A stretch of DNA of 64,000 nucleotides from Filosporella fistucella. Lineage: Eukaryota; Ascomycota; Leotiomycetes; Helotiales. Each line of letters opens with the position of its first letter. Within the stretch, counting starts at the first letter, position 1. Positions 1 to 11,224 of the stretch are shown piece by piece. The position numbers and the translations under genes are program-made. The stretch is from assembly GCA_030077755.1 (NCBI GenBank), contig JAQJZZ010000011.1, forward strand, positions 1,426,001 to 1,490,000, given 5' to 3'. A model generated the notes under the pieces. The model was given only the letters and a program-made list of their open reading frames with translations. It was not told the origin of the DNA and searched no databases.

Positions 1-1935
1 CCAGCGTTACAAATGAAACCCATATACTGGTCACCTGTCAACGATATCGCCGCTGTGACTCGAGGTACTTGGTTCTACAAAGAAACCATGCTTCCAGTTG
101 AGCCTGCAGTCGCAAACCAGCTGGAGATAGGTTACATGGAGCTCAGACCGTGGTCCCAGACTTGGAGTGACGAGCTTAATAGTGCGATTGAGGTTGGAGC
201 TGCTGGTGAGGAAAAGATAGCCCATCGCTTGTGGCCGAAACAAGAGGATAAGAAGTCAGTCGCGCGAAATTCAGTTGAACATACTCTTTCCACAAACCCG
301 TATTGTGCTGCGCGCTGTTTTCAAGGGCAGGCTGCGGCTGAAGGGGAAATTGACCCCGATATTCCAGATCGGAAGTCATCAGAAACGAAGACAATTTCGA
401 AAAAGTATCCAAATTCTCAGGTCATCTATAAAGATACTCAGAATGCTTTCATCTTGAAGCCAACGCTACAGCCCTCCGCTTACTATGGCAGGAAACCATT
501 GGCTAAAATCAAAAGGGGCACGACAGTTGGAATCCATGTCGTTCGTGGTTTTGATTGGAAGTCTTGGGAGAAGCTGCATCCATCGAAGAAGACTGCACAA
601 GCTTTGAAGGCGGGACAGTCAGCTCCCGTTGCGGGGGCAGCCGATGCGAGTAAGAAGATCGCTTGCCTGGCTTGTCAAGTGAAAGACCAGCGAGAGACAA
701 TTACTGATCTCGTCCTTGTAATACATGGAATTGGCCAGAAATTGTCTGAACGCATGGAAAGCTTCCACTTTACTCATTCCATCAACGCATTCCGCCGATC
801 AGTCAATGTGGAACTTGCCAACGAACCCGTCCAGCGAGTCCTCCGGAAGGATTTTGGAGGCACCATGGTCCTTCCGATCAATTGGAGGTCGAATTTATAT
901 TTCGACGAAGGTGGCTCGTTTAGAGCGGGGGATCAAGAAGACCAAAACACTGAATTCACCCTCAAAGACATCACTCCAGACACCATCCCTGCGATCCGTA
1001 ACATGATATCGGATGTGATGCTCGATATTCCTTTTTACATGTCACACCACAAACCAAAGATGATTCAAGCCGTCATCGCTGAGGCAAATCGGGTCTATCG
1101 GTTATGGTGCAAGAACAACCCAGATTTTCATAAGGATGGCCGTGTCCATATCATTGCGCATTCTTTGGGCAGCGCTATGGCTCTCGAGATATTGAGCAAA
1201 CAGCCTACTTCTGTGCCAAGGATTGACCTGAGTGGCAAGAAAATAAATGCCAAGCATTTCGATTTCAACACTACCAATCTATTCTTTGCTGGCAGTCCAG
1301 CCGGATTCTTCTTGCTTCTCGAAAAGGGGGCATTGCTACCTCGACGTGGGCAGTCGAAACCTGGAGCCGAGCATGAACAAAACGATAAATCTATCACTGG
1401 TGAAGCTGGAACTTTTGGTTGTCTGGCTGTTGAAAATATCTACAATATCATGCATTATAACGACCCAATTGCGTATCGATTAAACGCCACTGTCGACCCT
1501 CAATACGCTGCCAGTCTCAAAGATGCCCAAATCCCTAGCGCCACTACTGGTTTTCTGGAAAGTATCGGCAATGCAATGAGATCAATCACACCTGGGATGG
1601 CTGCACCGTCAGATGTGGGTGTCGGTCAGGTTATGAAGCCAAGCGCCGTTACTCGATTGCCATCACAGCTGGAAATGGAGGTGCACGACTTCACCAGAGA
1701 AGAAATTGCAGAAAAGAAATTCTATTGTTTGAATGATAACGGTCAGGTCGACTATTTTATGGCCTCTGGTGGAGGCCCCCTGGAGATTCAATATCTCAAT
1801 ATGCTGAGTGCGCATAGTAGTTATTGGCTGAGTCCTGATTTTATCAGGATGATTGTAATTGAGTGCGGGCGAAAGCCTGGCAGGGTAAATACGTTGCCTA
1901 ACATGAGGGCAATGAAGCGTGGAAGAAAGACGTAA
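1..1935 (+). CDS. DDHD-domain phospholipase (PA-PLA1 family), 5'-truncated
   Basis: C-terminal 644 residues of a DDHD-family intracellular phospholipase A1, which in this family hydrolyses phosphatidic acid and related phospholipids at internal membranes. The frame is open to the window edge, with four codons before the first ATG at position 13. The sequence around that ATG (PIYWSPVNDI, RGTWFYKETMLP) matches the conserved mid-N-terminal block of the family, so the true start lies upstream. Visible parts: a lipase-like block VLVIHGIGQ, the nucleophile motif AHSLGS (first Gly of GxSxG is Ala), and a C-terminal DDHD domain with HYNDPIAYRLN, the VDYF aspartate and the SAHSSYW histidine, so all four DDHD-type positions appear present. 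It ends in the basic tail MRAMKRGRKT. No intron is seen in this part. The family call is firm; substrate specificity is not shown by sequence. Confidence 0.9.
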   Translation, partial: PALQMKPIYWSPVNDIAAVTRGTWFYKETMLPVEPAVANQLEIGYMELRPWSQTWSDELNSAIEVGAAGEEKIAHRLWPKQEDKKSVARNSVEHTLSTNPYCAARCFQGQAAAEGEIDPDIPDRKSSETKTISKKYPNSQVIYKDTQNAFILKPTLQPSAYYGRKPLAKIKRGTTVGIHVVRGFDWKSWEKLHPSKKTAQALKAGQSAPVAGAADASKKIACLACQVKDQRETITDLVLVIHGIGQKLSERMESFHFTHSINAFRRSVNVELANEPVQRVLRKDFGGTMVLPINWRSNLYFDEGGSFRAGDQEDQNTEFTLKDITPDTIPAIRNMISDVMLDIPFYMSHHKPKMIQAVIAEANRVYRLWCKNNPDFHKDGRVHIIAHSLGSAMALEILSKQPTSVPRIDLSGKKINAKHFDFNTTNLFFAGSPAGFFLLLEKGALLPRRGQSKPGAEHEQNDKSITGEAGTFGCLAVENIYNIMHYNDPIAYRLNATVDPQYAASLKDAQIPSATTGFLESIGNAMRSITPGMAAPSDVGVGQVMKPSAVTRLPSQLEMEVHDFTREEIAEKKFYCLNDNGQVDYFMASGGGPLEIQYLNMLSAHSSYWLSPDFIRMIVIECGRKPGRVNTLPNMRAMKRGRKT

Positions 1936-2400
1936 AGCTATGAAATATCTGGCAATTGGGTTATTTATTTGGGAGGCGGTTTGTTGGAGGAGTTGGTCTC
2001 GTCTTTTCAATGTGCCACGAAGCGGGGGTTTGGAGGCTCAAGAGTGGCGAACTTTGCATTATTGAAGGCGTATGAGTCTGGAATAGACCTATGATACCCA
2101 GACCTATAGAAAATGAAAAATGTGTTCAACAAGTCTATAATAATTGGGTTCGCTTCCCCTTTTCCAGGTCAAAATGGACGTTACCTTAGCTTCAATGCCA
2201 CCCCGCATGACGTCCCTGGACTGGCAAGCGGCTGCACATCCTCGACCTCGGTCTGTCAACCCCACATTCTCGGGAACTCGTGTTGAAAGGACTGTGACAA
2301 ACAATCGCATTGATTAATATTCCAACGACGCCCAGAAAGTTAATTCTACAATCACGACATATTGAACTCCAGGTATTGGACAGTAGACAAGACATGCGAA
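1936..2400. other. Intergenic: 3' flank of DDHD gene and promoter of the GST gene
   Basis: 465 bp between two plus-strand genes. No conserved coding sequence, tRNA or clear repeat was seen. It should hold the phospholipase 3' end and the GST promoter. Confidence 0.5.
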
Positions 2401-3627
2401 ATGGCGACACCAAAGTTAACACTGTATGTGGATACAGTATCGCCGTTTGCATATGTAAGTAGATTTGATGGAGCAGGGTGTTTCCTTACCCAGAGCCTCT
2501 CTGAAATGAGATTCTCAGCACATGGTTTTTTTTCTAAACACACATCCTATGTTTTGGTGTTAGAAGCACTTTACTAACTTTTAATTTGACCTTAGGAGGC
2601 GTACTGGATTTTAAGGGTGAGTGGTAGTGTCCTTGACGTCTTTGATGGCGAAGAAAGCTAGGCGCTCTTGGATTTCAAATATCAATTTGAAGATATGGAC
2701 TTCTGTGATGAAGAGTCCAGAGGTGGTATGGCGAGAGATGGAGATGGTGAATGTGACAATGAAGGCGAGGACTGCTGACGTGTGATGAACGAACAGAATG
2801 ATCCCGTTTTCTCTAAAGTCGACATCACTTACATTCCGATATTCCTAGGAGGGGTACGTGGATTTCTTACCATACTGAATCTGTTTCACATTGTTTCTGC
2901 ATATTCCAAAGTATCACCCTACGGATAACTAATCATACACTCATAGGTAATGAAAGCGTGTGGAAACACCCCACCAATCAACATTAAAAGTATAGCTCTT
3001 CCACCCCTCTCATACTCTCCCTTTTAACCACGATCAGACAAAGGAGAATGGATCGGTCTCGAACGCATCCGTTGGGCTCGTCTATTCAACGTTCCCATGC
3101 AGGAAAAAATGCCAGAAGGTTTTCCACCTCTGACCTTGACTATCATGAGAGCTCTCTGCGCTCTCACAGTCTTGCATCCTGGTAACGAGGGACAGCCTAT
3201 TTTGTGTAAAGCTTTAGATGCGGTATTTAAAGCTTTCTGGGTCGAGCACAAGAAGACGAACGAGAAGGATGTGTTGGCAGAGGTGCTGAAAGATGTTCTT
3301 GGGACGGAAGAAGCGAAGAAAGGTTTGTCTGTCCTGAACTGTTATGATCCTATTTCATTGTTAGCTCTATGATTTTGAAAGGAGGGAGAATGTTTAACTG
3401 ATGGTATCAACTTAGTGATGGAAATGGCTGGTAAGGAAGGGAAGGAAGTGCTGGGCAAGAACACGGATCAGGCACTTGCAGATGGTGCTTTTGGTCTCCC
3501 TTGGTTTGTGACGACTAATTCCAAAGGCGAGAAAGAGGTTTTCTGGGGAGTTGATCATCTGGCACAGGTTACTCAGCACCTGGGTATCGAGAGGCCGAAG
3601 ACTGGAGGATGGAAGTCTTTGCTGTAG
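2401..3627 (+). CDS. Kappa-class glutathione S-transferase / DsbA-like 2-hydroxychromene-2-carboxylate isomerase family
   Basis: Six exons: 2401-2454, 2596-2616, 2797-2853, 2947-2989, 3038-3322 and 3416-3627, giving 223 residues. The first four exons are very short and would be missed by ORF calling. Joined, they give the family's N-terminus: a beta strand and TVSPFAY (active-site Ser14), then EAYWILR, NDPVFSKVDITYIPIFLGG, then VMKACGNTPPINIKNKGEW. This matches kappa GSTs, which use a thioredoxin fold with a DsbA-like helical insert. The C-terminal exon has DGAFGLPWFV (the cis-Pro loop) and GVDHLAQV, also family hallmarks. Such enzymes are mitochondrial or peroxisomal in animals; no targeting signal is obvious here. 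Introns 1 and 2 (141 and 180 nt) are longer than most in the window. The exon joins are phase-consistent (672 nt in total). Confidence 0.9.
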
Positions 3628-6600
3628 AGCTGGGATGGAGATGATGTGGTTTGGTGTACAATAAGAGAATTGTTCCATCTCCAGTGATCGGTGGGGTCAT
3701 GAAAGAAACATCTAATACAACCTGGTTCAACATCCCAATGAACTTGGAAGAATGGCGAAGTGCTTGGTGGCCTGCTCTGCTTCAATACACGATCAAATTG
3801 TACATTTGGGAAGCCGAACTTTCTCGGACTCCCATTCAATCTCACCTTTGTCATTGTCCTGAAAGGGGCCATCTCCACCAAACCTCCACGTCATCCAAAC
3901 CACCAAGATTTGTAAAATGATTACTATCCAATTGCCTAAACAGCTTGCGATCTCCTAGGGAATTGAGTGAATCCTTCACGAACATTTACGGGTCGGATAC
4001 CTCAAATGGTTCTTGAAACCTCAAGACATTGTGAAATGAATAATATAAGATACTATTTAGCAAGAAGGTAGCCTTGCTGTCTCCACAAGTCTCTCCTATA
4101 GATTGATGCCCTCGTTAATTTTTCGGTTACCACCTCCTTTATGCTCATCCCAGGCGCAAGGCAGATTCGATATCGAATGATGGAAACGTCCGGCAAGGGA
4201 TGCGAATCTTCTCCTCGAACCTCGTGTGATTTGATATACCCTGCTCTTGGTCTGTATTCATCTTGCTGCGCCATATCTGGAAGGATTTAGCATAGTGGTG
4301 GCATGTAACAAAATTTTGACACCCAGGGCATACTTTTGCAATCTCAATTAAAACCCGGTATATCCCGTCTGCAGGTCGGGCTGTCATGACACGCAACGAC
4401 GTTATTTCTTACCAAGGGTTATGATACAGAATCTAAGTATTCTTGCTGTCTTGTACTTTGTTGTAGACATTTCCAAGCTAATTTGCCTTTTGACCGAGCT
4501 TTTAGGCAAATATCCTTGAATCGAAATGGGTAGACGAGTTTCGTACAACAGGACATCATAATTCTAACGTATGGCCGCTGTTCAGACCTGCTCCAACCAT
4601 CTCTTAATCAATGGTAGCACGAAGGAAGTTAGGGCAAAGCTTTCAACGGACAGATCAAATCTAGACTTCATGCATGCTCGGGGAAAAGTGTTTTCCGAAT
4701 CTGAGCCAATTGTCGAATGGGAATTCCTCCTAAAATCCCGACGTCAAAGGCGCCACAAAACTAGTCAGCAGTTGCATAACCCTGATTGCGACGAAACTTA
4801 GATCCTTCTAAGATATGGCCACAAAGTCATAGGACATCAAAGATTTTCTTTTTGGACAACTACTACTCGATCTGGAAGGAGGGTGGGATTTTATCTATAC
4901 TTTTGACAGGGACCATGCAATTGAGGATGGCCCGCTATCGCTACATTCTTGCTCGTGGGAGCAACCAGGAAAACTTCCAGGAAAATCGCCACTGGATGGA
5001 TAATCTGGAATGGTAAGTTAATCACGAACCCATTGAGCAGAAATATGAAACAATGCAATGCAGAGTGAATGTGACAACTAGAGAAACCTCTTCTGGATCC
5101 AAATAGAAGCCTTACCGTTTTCGCTACCAGACGAGAGAATATGCATCTGACATAGAATGGACATTGTTCGAGGGCGGAACACCCTACCTTACTTGGTCGG
5201 ATTTGACGTGAACACTCGTCCGATAGCAACACCTCGACTAGAGGTGCAAGGATCAAGTTGAATCCACCTTGAAGCCTGTTGGTTAAGGAGAGGGGTGATC
5301 CGCAAAAGCGAGGTCATGACCTGCCGGCAATTCATATCATGATCTCGAGCAAATAGATTTGCCATCAAACAGATCTGAGTTTTGCGAACTGGTTGCAGCG
5401 TTGTTGGCACCAAAACCACCGAGAACACCGAGCCCTCAACACATGAGTGGCTAAGTGTCAACGATTCTGCTGGTCTCGCACGTAGATCGCTGTTTTAGGC
5501 TGCAAAGACAAGCCATTGAGGGTGCTTCTAGATGGAGTTGGATGTTGGTGGCGCTGCCCAGTAGAGTCACAGGAGCAGTAATGGCCCAACAGATTTCTCG
5601 CTCAGATTTTGTGGCAATAATTCAAGCTTCTCACTCGAGGAACTTGAGGAATTACGGACCGAGTTGTGGATATTCAGCACCTAGTGTGGGAGAAACTCCT
5701 GGATTGGCACCGCCCGCTTGAATATTGGATCTTGAATATTCCTCTGCAAGCAAGAATACCATCCACACAGACTAACTCGTGTGATTGTTTTTGGTAAGGA
5801 AAAGTAGATTACCTGTGGAATTCTTCCAGAAACACAGTCTGAGCTTAGGGTAGGGTTCCTTGGGAAGACTGTGCCGCGATGTCCGCAGCATCTTCACAAT
5901 AGCAACCTTATCGGCCAAGCTAAGTCCTCCTTCCCCTAAAGATCAACTTGCATAGATCCTAGGTGATTTCTGAGGCACAAATTCACCCTTGGTGACTTCA
6001 TGATCCTGATTAGGCCGCGTTGTGCTTCGCACAATAGCTTCACCATGCACAATCATGCTATCAAGAAGGATCTGAAATAACAAAAAAAAAGCCAATTGTA
6101 ATCAAGGCTTGAACGAACCAACTGCTGCATCTCGGTGTTGGGGTCTATGAATATTTGAGGTGGAGGTTGTGATGACAGTATGTGCGAAAGCGAGCATAAG
6201 CGCTGGCGATGCAAGTAACGCACAACGCGTGTGTGTGTGGTGTGTTGGTGCTGATTTTGTTCACCCACTGAGTTGGAACTTGCCATCGGTGTCCACTCAC
6301 CGATGCCGTAGAGACGCCTGCTGCCCGGTCTGGAGTGTGACATGGGACGGACTTGGATGCATATTCTTTTGGCCTCAATATCAACTTCACTGCTTGACTA
6401 CCGTACTCGCCGTACTGCGACAGGCTGTGCCAGCGGAACGGGGCGAAGAAGAAGAAGGAACAAAGGGAGGATTGGTTCCTGTTGTTGGAGAATACGAAGG
6501 AGTGGGAGCCGTGAAATAAAGTCAGCAATTACCTAGGAAGAGCTCGTAAAATGGTTGTCCCACACAACACAACATCGTGACTCCCATGCGATGCGGCCAC

Positions 6601-6960
6601 CTTTCGTCTCGGCACCCCCAGTTCTACTCCACGTGCTGACAGGTATGCGAACGCCTCTTCTGGGGAAGATACGACGGGAAGTTGCTGACTGGGAGGTCGT
6701 TGAAGCTTCTCGAGGAGCGAATCCCGACCGCGAGGATTTTCAGCCACGCATCGTAAATCAGGTATCGTCTTGGGTGAGGGTGAGAGTGTCTTGTGCGTAT
6801 GCATTCGCATTTTACGAGATTCGAGCTTACGTGAAAAGTCGCAGCAGGGGATTTGAGAGCGGCTGTGCTGCCTTGAGTGACGAAATGAAAGCAATATGCA
6901 ATGTTGAAACACGTTGTTCGACTGTTTAGCTCCTGTTATGCCACTGCCACCGACGCCTAT
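3628..6960. other. Gene-poor spacer, no supported gene
   Basis: Roughly 3.3 kb without a convincing coding region. ORFs of 60-127 codons occur on both strands, but they overlap one another, have mixed composition and match no family I recognise. No tRNA or 5S signal and no terminal inverted repeats were seen. A noncoding transcript cannot be excluded from sequence alone. Confidence 0.5.
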
Positions 6961-7007
6961 CTCTGAATCAATCTGGTGGCAGCAGTTGTGGCTGCTCTTC
7001 GTCCAGC

Positions 7008-7053
7008 TCCTCCTCCTCCTCCTCTTCCTCTTCCTCCTGCTTCCTCTTCCTCC
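7008..7053. repeat. CTC/TTC pyrimidine-rich microsatellite
   Basis: Imperfect run of CTC and TTC triplets (about 46 bp) on the plus strand. It creates Leu/Phe/Pro-rich or Glu/Gly-rich spurious ORFs in several frames. Confidence 0.8.
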
Positions 7054-10000
7054 ACGTTATTGTTCACAACCGTTGCCCCCGGTGACTGGTGCAAGTGCAA
7101 GTGCAAGGGCGGCTGGCGGCCCCCAAAATCGTGGGGAGCAGCGATGAAATCCTTGTGCATGACATGGCGGTGTTGGTCTCAGGAACACCAATGAAGCTGG
7201 GGCGAAAACTGTCGAGTTTGTCAACTTAAGGTTCGGTGTCGCTGGCTGTGATTTGCTTCTTCGTGTAATCCTACAATAGCGCATTCTCCTGGAGGGGAAT
7301 ATCTCCGTGGTGTGCTGTATCCTCTCCCTCTTCTCCATGTTATGATGACTGCATCGGTATACTCGCAATACCTGTCGGTGTCTGTCTTTGGTGCTCGTCT
7401 GGCTGAGAAAGCAATCGCGTTGGCATGGTCTAACACACTGCAAGGTCAGAAGAGCATCAGAATGGGTCAGCAATGCGCGCGTCAGACAGACTCCAGACCA
7501 ATCAATCAAGAAATAGGGGCTGACGTTGATTCGGATTTGAAATGGTGTGTTAATTAGGTGGTATATCAAATAAGTAGGTTGTTCGTGCGGGGTTGCCTTT
7601 GTCATGTCTCTATAGGTATTGGTCAATAGAAGCCATATTTTATATGTTATATCTTCCATTTCGCTACATGAGACTTGGGATTGGTGCGGATCATGTTCGT
7701 CTTGCCGAATTAGACCTTGATGGTATTTCCAGCTCAGTCTACAGAACCAATGCGAGCTAGCTTCCTAGGTAAAGGCTTTATTCCAAATTCACTGATGGTA
7801 GATTGGTAGGTATGGTAAGATTTAATAAATGTACGACTTGCTACACCTTGATCTCCCTGCTGCGTTTGTTGTTTGTAAGGCTGAACTTTCGAGTTAGCTT
7901 TGAAGCTTAACCTATCGTTAGGTACTGTACGGATGGTTAACGAGTTATGTGGTAAACGAAGCCGATATGCCCGCCCGACCTGTGCCCTCTGCACATCATG
8001 AATTCAAACTTCTAATTGCCCATCATGCATCGAGCCGTCCAGAGAGACTTTATTCTCCGTTCCCTGTCCGGTCTACCATACTTTCTCATTACCTTACTTT
8101 GCCCTGGCTCGTCCATCTTATCTCAATCATTCTCAATGGCAGGTCAACCCGAGGAAGCAGAGCATCAGTGTTGGTTCATGGTAACTTGCCAACGCTCTTC
8201 TCGCTTCGTAGCGCAGCGTATAGGGGGTGAAGCATCCTCCCCCAGTCTGTTACCCATGTCCACGATCTGGATCTGGAAAGTCGCTCAACTTGAACGTCAT
8301 GACTAGCAGTGAAAATTTTCGATGCCAAAAAAACGGCTGCCTAGAAGATCACGAACAATCCAGAAAACTTACCGAACTGCCAAGCTCGCGGCTGCGCAAT
8401 GTATTTGAGATTCTCATTTGTTGCATCGTGTTTGTATTTTCTGGTGTGGCTTTATTTTCTTCGAAACTACTCAGCAGTTTCCTAGCTGAGTGGTTAATAC
8501 GGCCACGATCCTCGTTGACTGCTGACTTCGTGCACTCTATAATTTATAAGTTGTTCTTGAGATTTCTCTTTCCCAGAGAATCGTCGTATTCTTCCCGCGT
8601 CCTGCACGATTAATGTAGATGCCGCGAATTTTGATTTGCGCACAGCCATAATTTTAATGTATCGTAGGCATCTTTGTACAATTTGCTTCACAAAATGGTT
8701 CGATAGTGCTTTCAATCGGTGGTATTGCCGGTGCAAAAGTCATGGCCATAACTGTACCAAAGTGCCGGGAACAACACAAAAATAGATAGGGTACAGTTAG
8801 ATAGATGGATAGACCACATTCAAGGCTGTGCCAGACCGCCAGTCATGAGATCTATCCACGGTGAAATAAACATGGCCCGCATTCTCTTCCTTGTCATATA
8901 CTTTATTCCCAATGCGAACATTTCTGCATCGGTACGATGTTTGTCAAGACTGACCAATCCGGAATGATTATATATCTTCCAACAATGTTCCGAACCCGAC
9001 TGTGGCCGAGATTTTGAGCTTTCCAGTATCCCCGGAGACCGCTCTTCTAAATCTCCAAGACCAGTCCCAAAGAGTCCGAAGGGAAACACTGTCAGGCTCA
9101 TGCCATGTTCATGCAGGTCCAAGGGCCCCCATTCCCATGCAGCCTTTTTGCATCCGGGATGAGGCTAAGCAGGGGAAAGGATATCATCCCAGGGATTAGA
9201 GTTGGTAATGTTGACGAGGAGACAGAGGAGGGGTGAAAGAGGGACAATAATGAAGACCTGTACAGGCCGATTTGGCTCCAAGATTGCTACATGCTCTGAA
9301 GATGTGTAGATTCGACTATACCAGTTCACACAATTGCAGTGTGGAGGGTGTTGAAGATAGGACAGGATGAAGTGTTCCGTGGCTTTTGGTTTGGGGATAG
9401 GTTCCGGGACAGACTCGACGTGACGATGCCTCGAAAAGCGCGCGGTTAAAAGTATCCCAGCTGCAAAAGGCAAAGACGACAGGACCGGCCTTTTCTGGAA
9501 GACGAAGAGACCTGGGCCAGCACAACGGTTGTGGCAGGGATTCGCATCCTGAACAGCAGCTCCCCTTGCACGCCCCCCGTCATCCACTCAAAAGTTCCCA
9601 GTGCTACGACCTGCTTCGCTGCTTCCGTCTAGCCCCCTCCAGTCTGTGCGGGATTTGAATTGAATGGGATGGAATGGATGGGAAGCCAAGGCCCCGATTC
9701 GACTCGACGACATATTCATCCTGCCGGAGGCGCATGCAGAATCAAAGCCCTTGAAGGCTCATCGACAATATGCACGATTGTACGTACAATCGTAAAATCG
9801 TGCATGGAGCTAGCTGAGCCCACCCCCTTAGCTATTCCAATCTTGCTCTTACGATACCGCAGAGTCCCAGTACTCGAGTATGATTTGGATACCACAGACC
9901 AAATGCCAGTGCCAGATTCAAGCTTGGTGACTTGGCCAAGAATTATTATTGGAATTGAACATGGTCTTTCAAAGTTTCTGGCTTCGACAACAAGGCAACT

Positions 10001-10192
10001 GCTGTACTGTAATATACAGCGGTCCAAGGGGGTGGTGCAGAATGCAATGCAGACTGCGTTTCTTTCTCTGTTTGTTCGTATGCTCAGGAAGGAATTGTTT
10101 GTGCCATGTTCCAGTCAGAGTTCAAGGGCCCGTTTCAGCCTCTATTGTTGCTATGAATGTATTGATGACGCTGATAGAATGGTTGTAATCGT
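7054..10192. other. Gene-poor spacer, no supported gene
   Basis: About 3.1 kb with no recognised coding sequence. The longest minus-strand ORF here (7057-7659) runs through the microsatellite flank and has no domain-like stretches. A tRNA box-A-like sequence near 8485 has no matching box B. Confidence 0.5.
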
Positions 10193-10254
10193 GTTGATGG
10201 TGTTGTCGTTGTTGATGGTGTTGTCGTTGTTGATGGTGTTGTCGTTGTTGATGC
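10193..10254. repeat. 18-bp minisatellite, about 3.4 copies
   Basis: Three perfect tandem copies of an 18-bp unit (GTTGATGGTGTTGTCGTT) at 10193-10246, followed by a partial fourth copy. The 18-bp length keeps all frames open, which explains the repetitive ORFs seen across it. Confidence 0.95.
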
Positions 10255-11224
10255 TGGAGCAAAAGTTGTTTCATCAATTGATGGTTTGCGAACAGTAGAT
10301 GTATGGCTGCAATCGTAACACGACTTCTTCCTATTCTCCCACCAGCGGGCCATCGTTGCCTTTCTCGCTTCTCACTGCAGCATGGCATAGCCGCTATCTA
10401 CCTCACACTAGCACCGGGACCACGCCCAAGCTCAGCAGCCATCAGGCAACTACCTGCACAAAAATACTGTCGCTGATTGGCTCGCTCGTAGCGAGAATAA
10501 GTAGAGCTTTGAGTCTGCTTATTACTGTGTATGTGAAATGAGACCGGCAATGTAACCAGTACTAATAGAGAAGGTGGAAAGACTGAAAATATAATTTGAG
10601 ATGAAAGAGATCGGAGCTGAATCTCTCTCAGGATGGCTATGAGTGCAGTAGTAGGAATAGGACTTGAAGTTATTCAAAGTGTTTGTACTGTATTCTGTTG
10701 TATCTATGCTAGTAAAATAAAGCGTTCTCTGCTCTCTCTACTCTATTCTACTCCTCTACTGCCCACACCTCTCAATCCGTCACCCAGCAGGATATCACCA
10801 TTGCAATGGGCTTCCCACTCCTGTCCATCCAGAGCCGTCTTTCCTTCGAGAACTTTTCTATACAGTGCTTGCCTTGCCAAATGGGTATTCTAGTACACAT
10901 AAATTCAAATGCCGATGAACTCCATGCAATGCTCAGCCCTCATTCTCAATTTCACCCTGCCGAATTTTTATCAAAGTTGCCTGGCCCTGATGAAGCACTC
11001 AAAATTCGAAAGTGATGCCGCATAGGGTCACCATCGCACGGCTGTGAAGCGTTGGTGCAACCCCACGTCAGCCTCGCCCAGAATATCAGAGTAAGGTAGG
11101 TAGGTATGCTTCGCTCAACTCCCGAGACGTGCTGACGCTGGCCGGGGTGGCAACATGCTGCAGGGCTGTGATGACTTTTCTGAAAATGCCATCACAATTT
11201 CGAGTCTCCTTTTTCTATTTGCGA
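10255..11224. other. Intergenic, 3' side of the C2H2 regulator gene
   Basis: About 970 bp with no supported gene. It includes a short GGTAGGTAGGTA run near 11095, one of many TACC-type motifs in the spacers of this window. The part nearest 11224 should be the 3' UTR of the minus-strand zinc-finger gene. Confidence 0.45.

Noticed and set aside
4053..4396. Two overlapping minus-strand ORFs (73 and 83 codons), one with a CPGC...CHH pattern
   Set aside because: The cysteine/histidine pattern is isolated, the frames overlap each other, and no convincing splice join to a longer protein was found.
7057..7659. 200-codon minus-strand ORF
   Set aside because: Low-information sequence that runs into the flank of a CTC microsatellite; no motif, no splice partners.
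8480..8530. tRNA-Ser-like box A (TAGCTGAGTGGTTAA)
   Set aside because: No box B (GGTTCGAATCC type) follows at a usable distance and no acceptor stem can be folded.
10122..10388. Gln/His- and Thr/Pro-rich repeat ORFs
   Set aside because: They are translations of the 18-bp minisatellite, open only because its length is a multiple of three.
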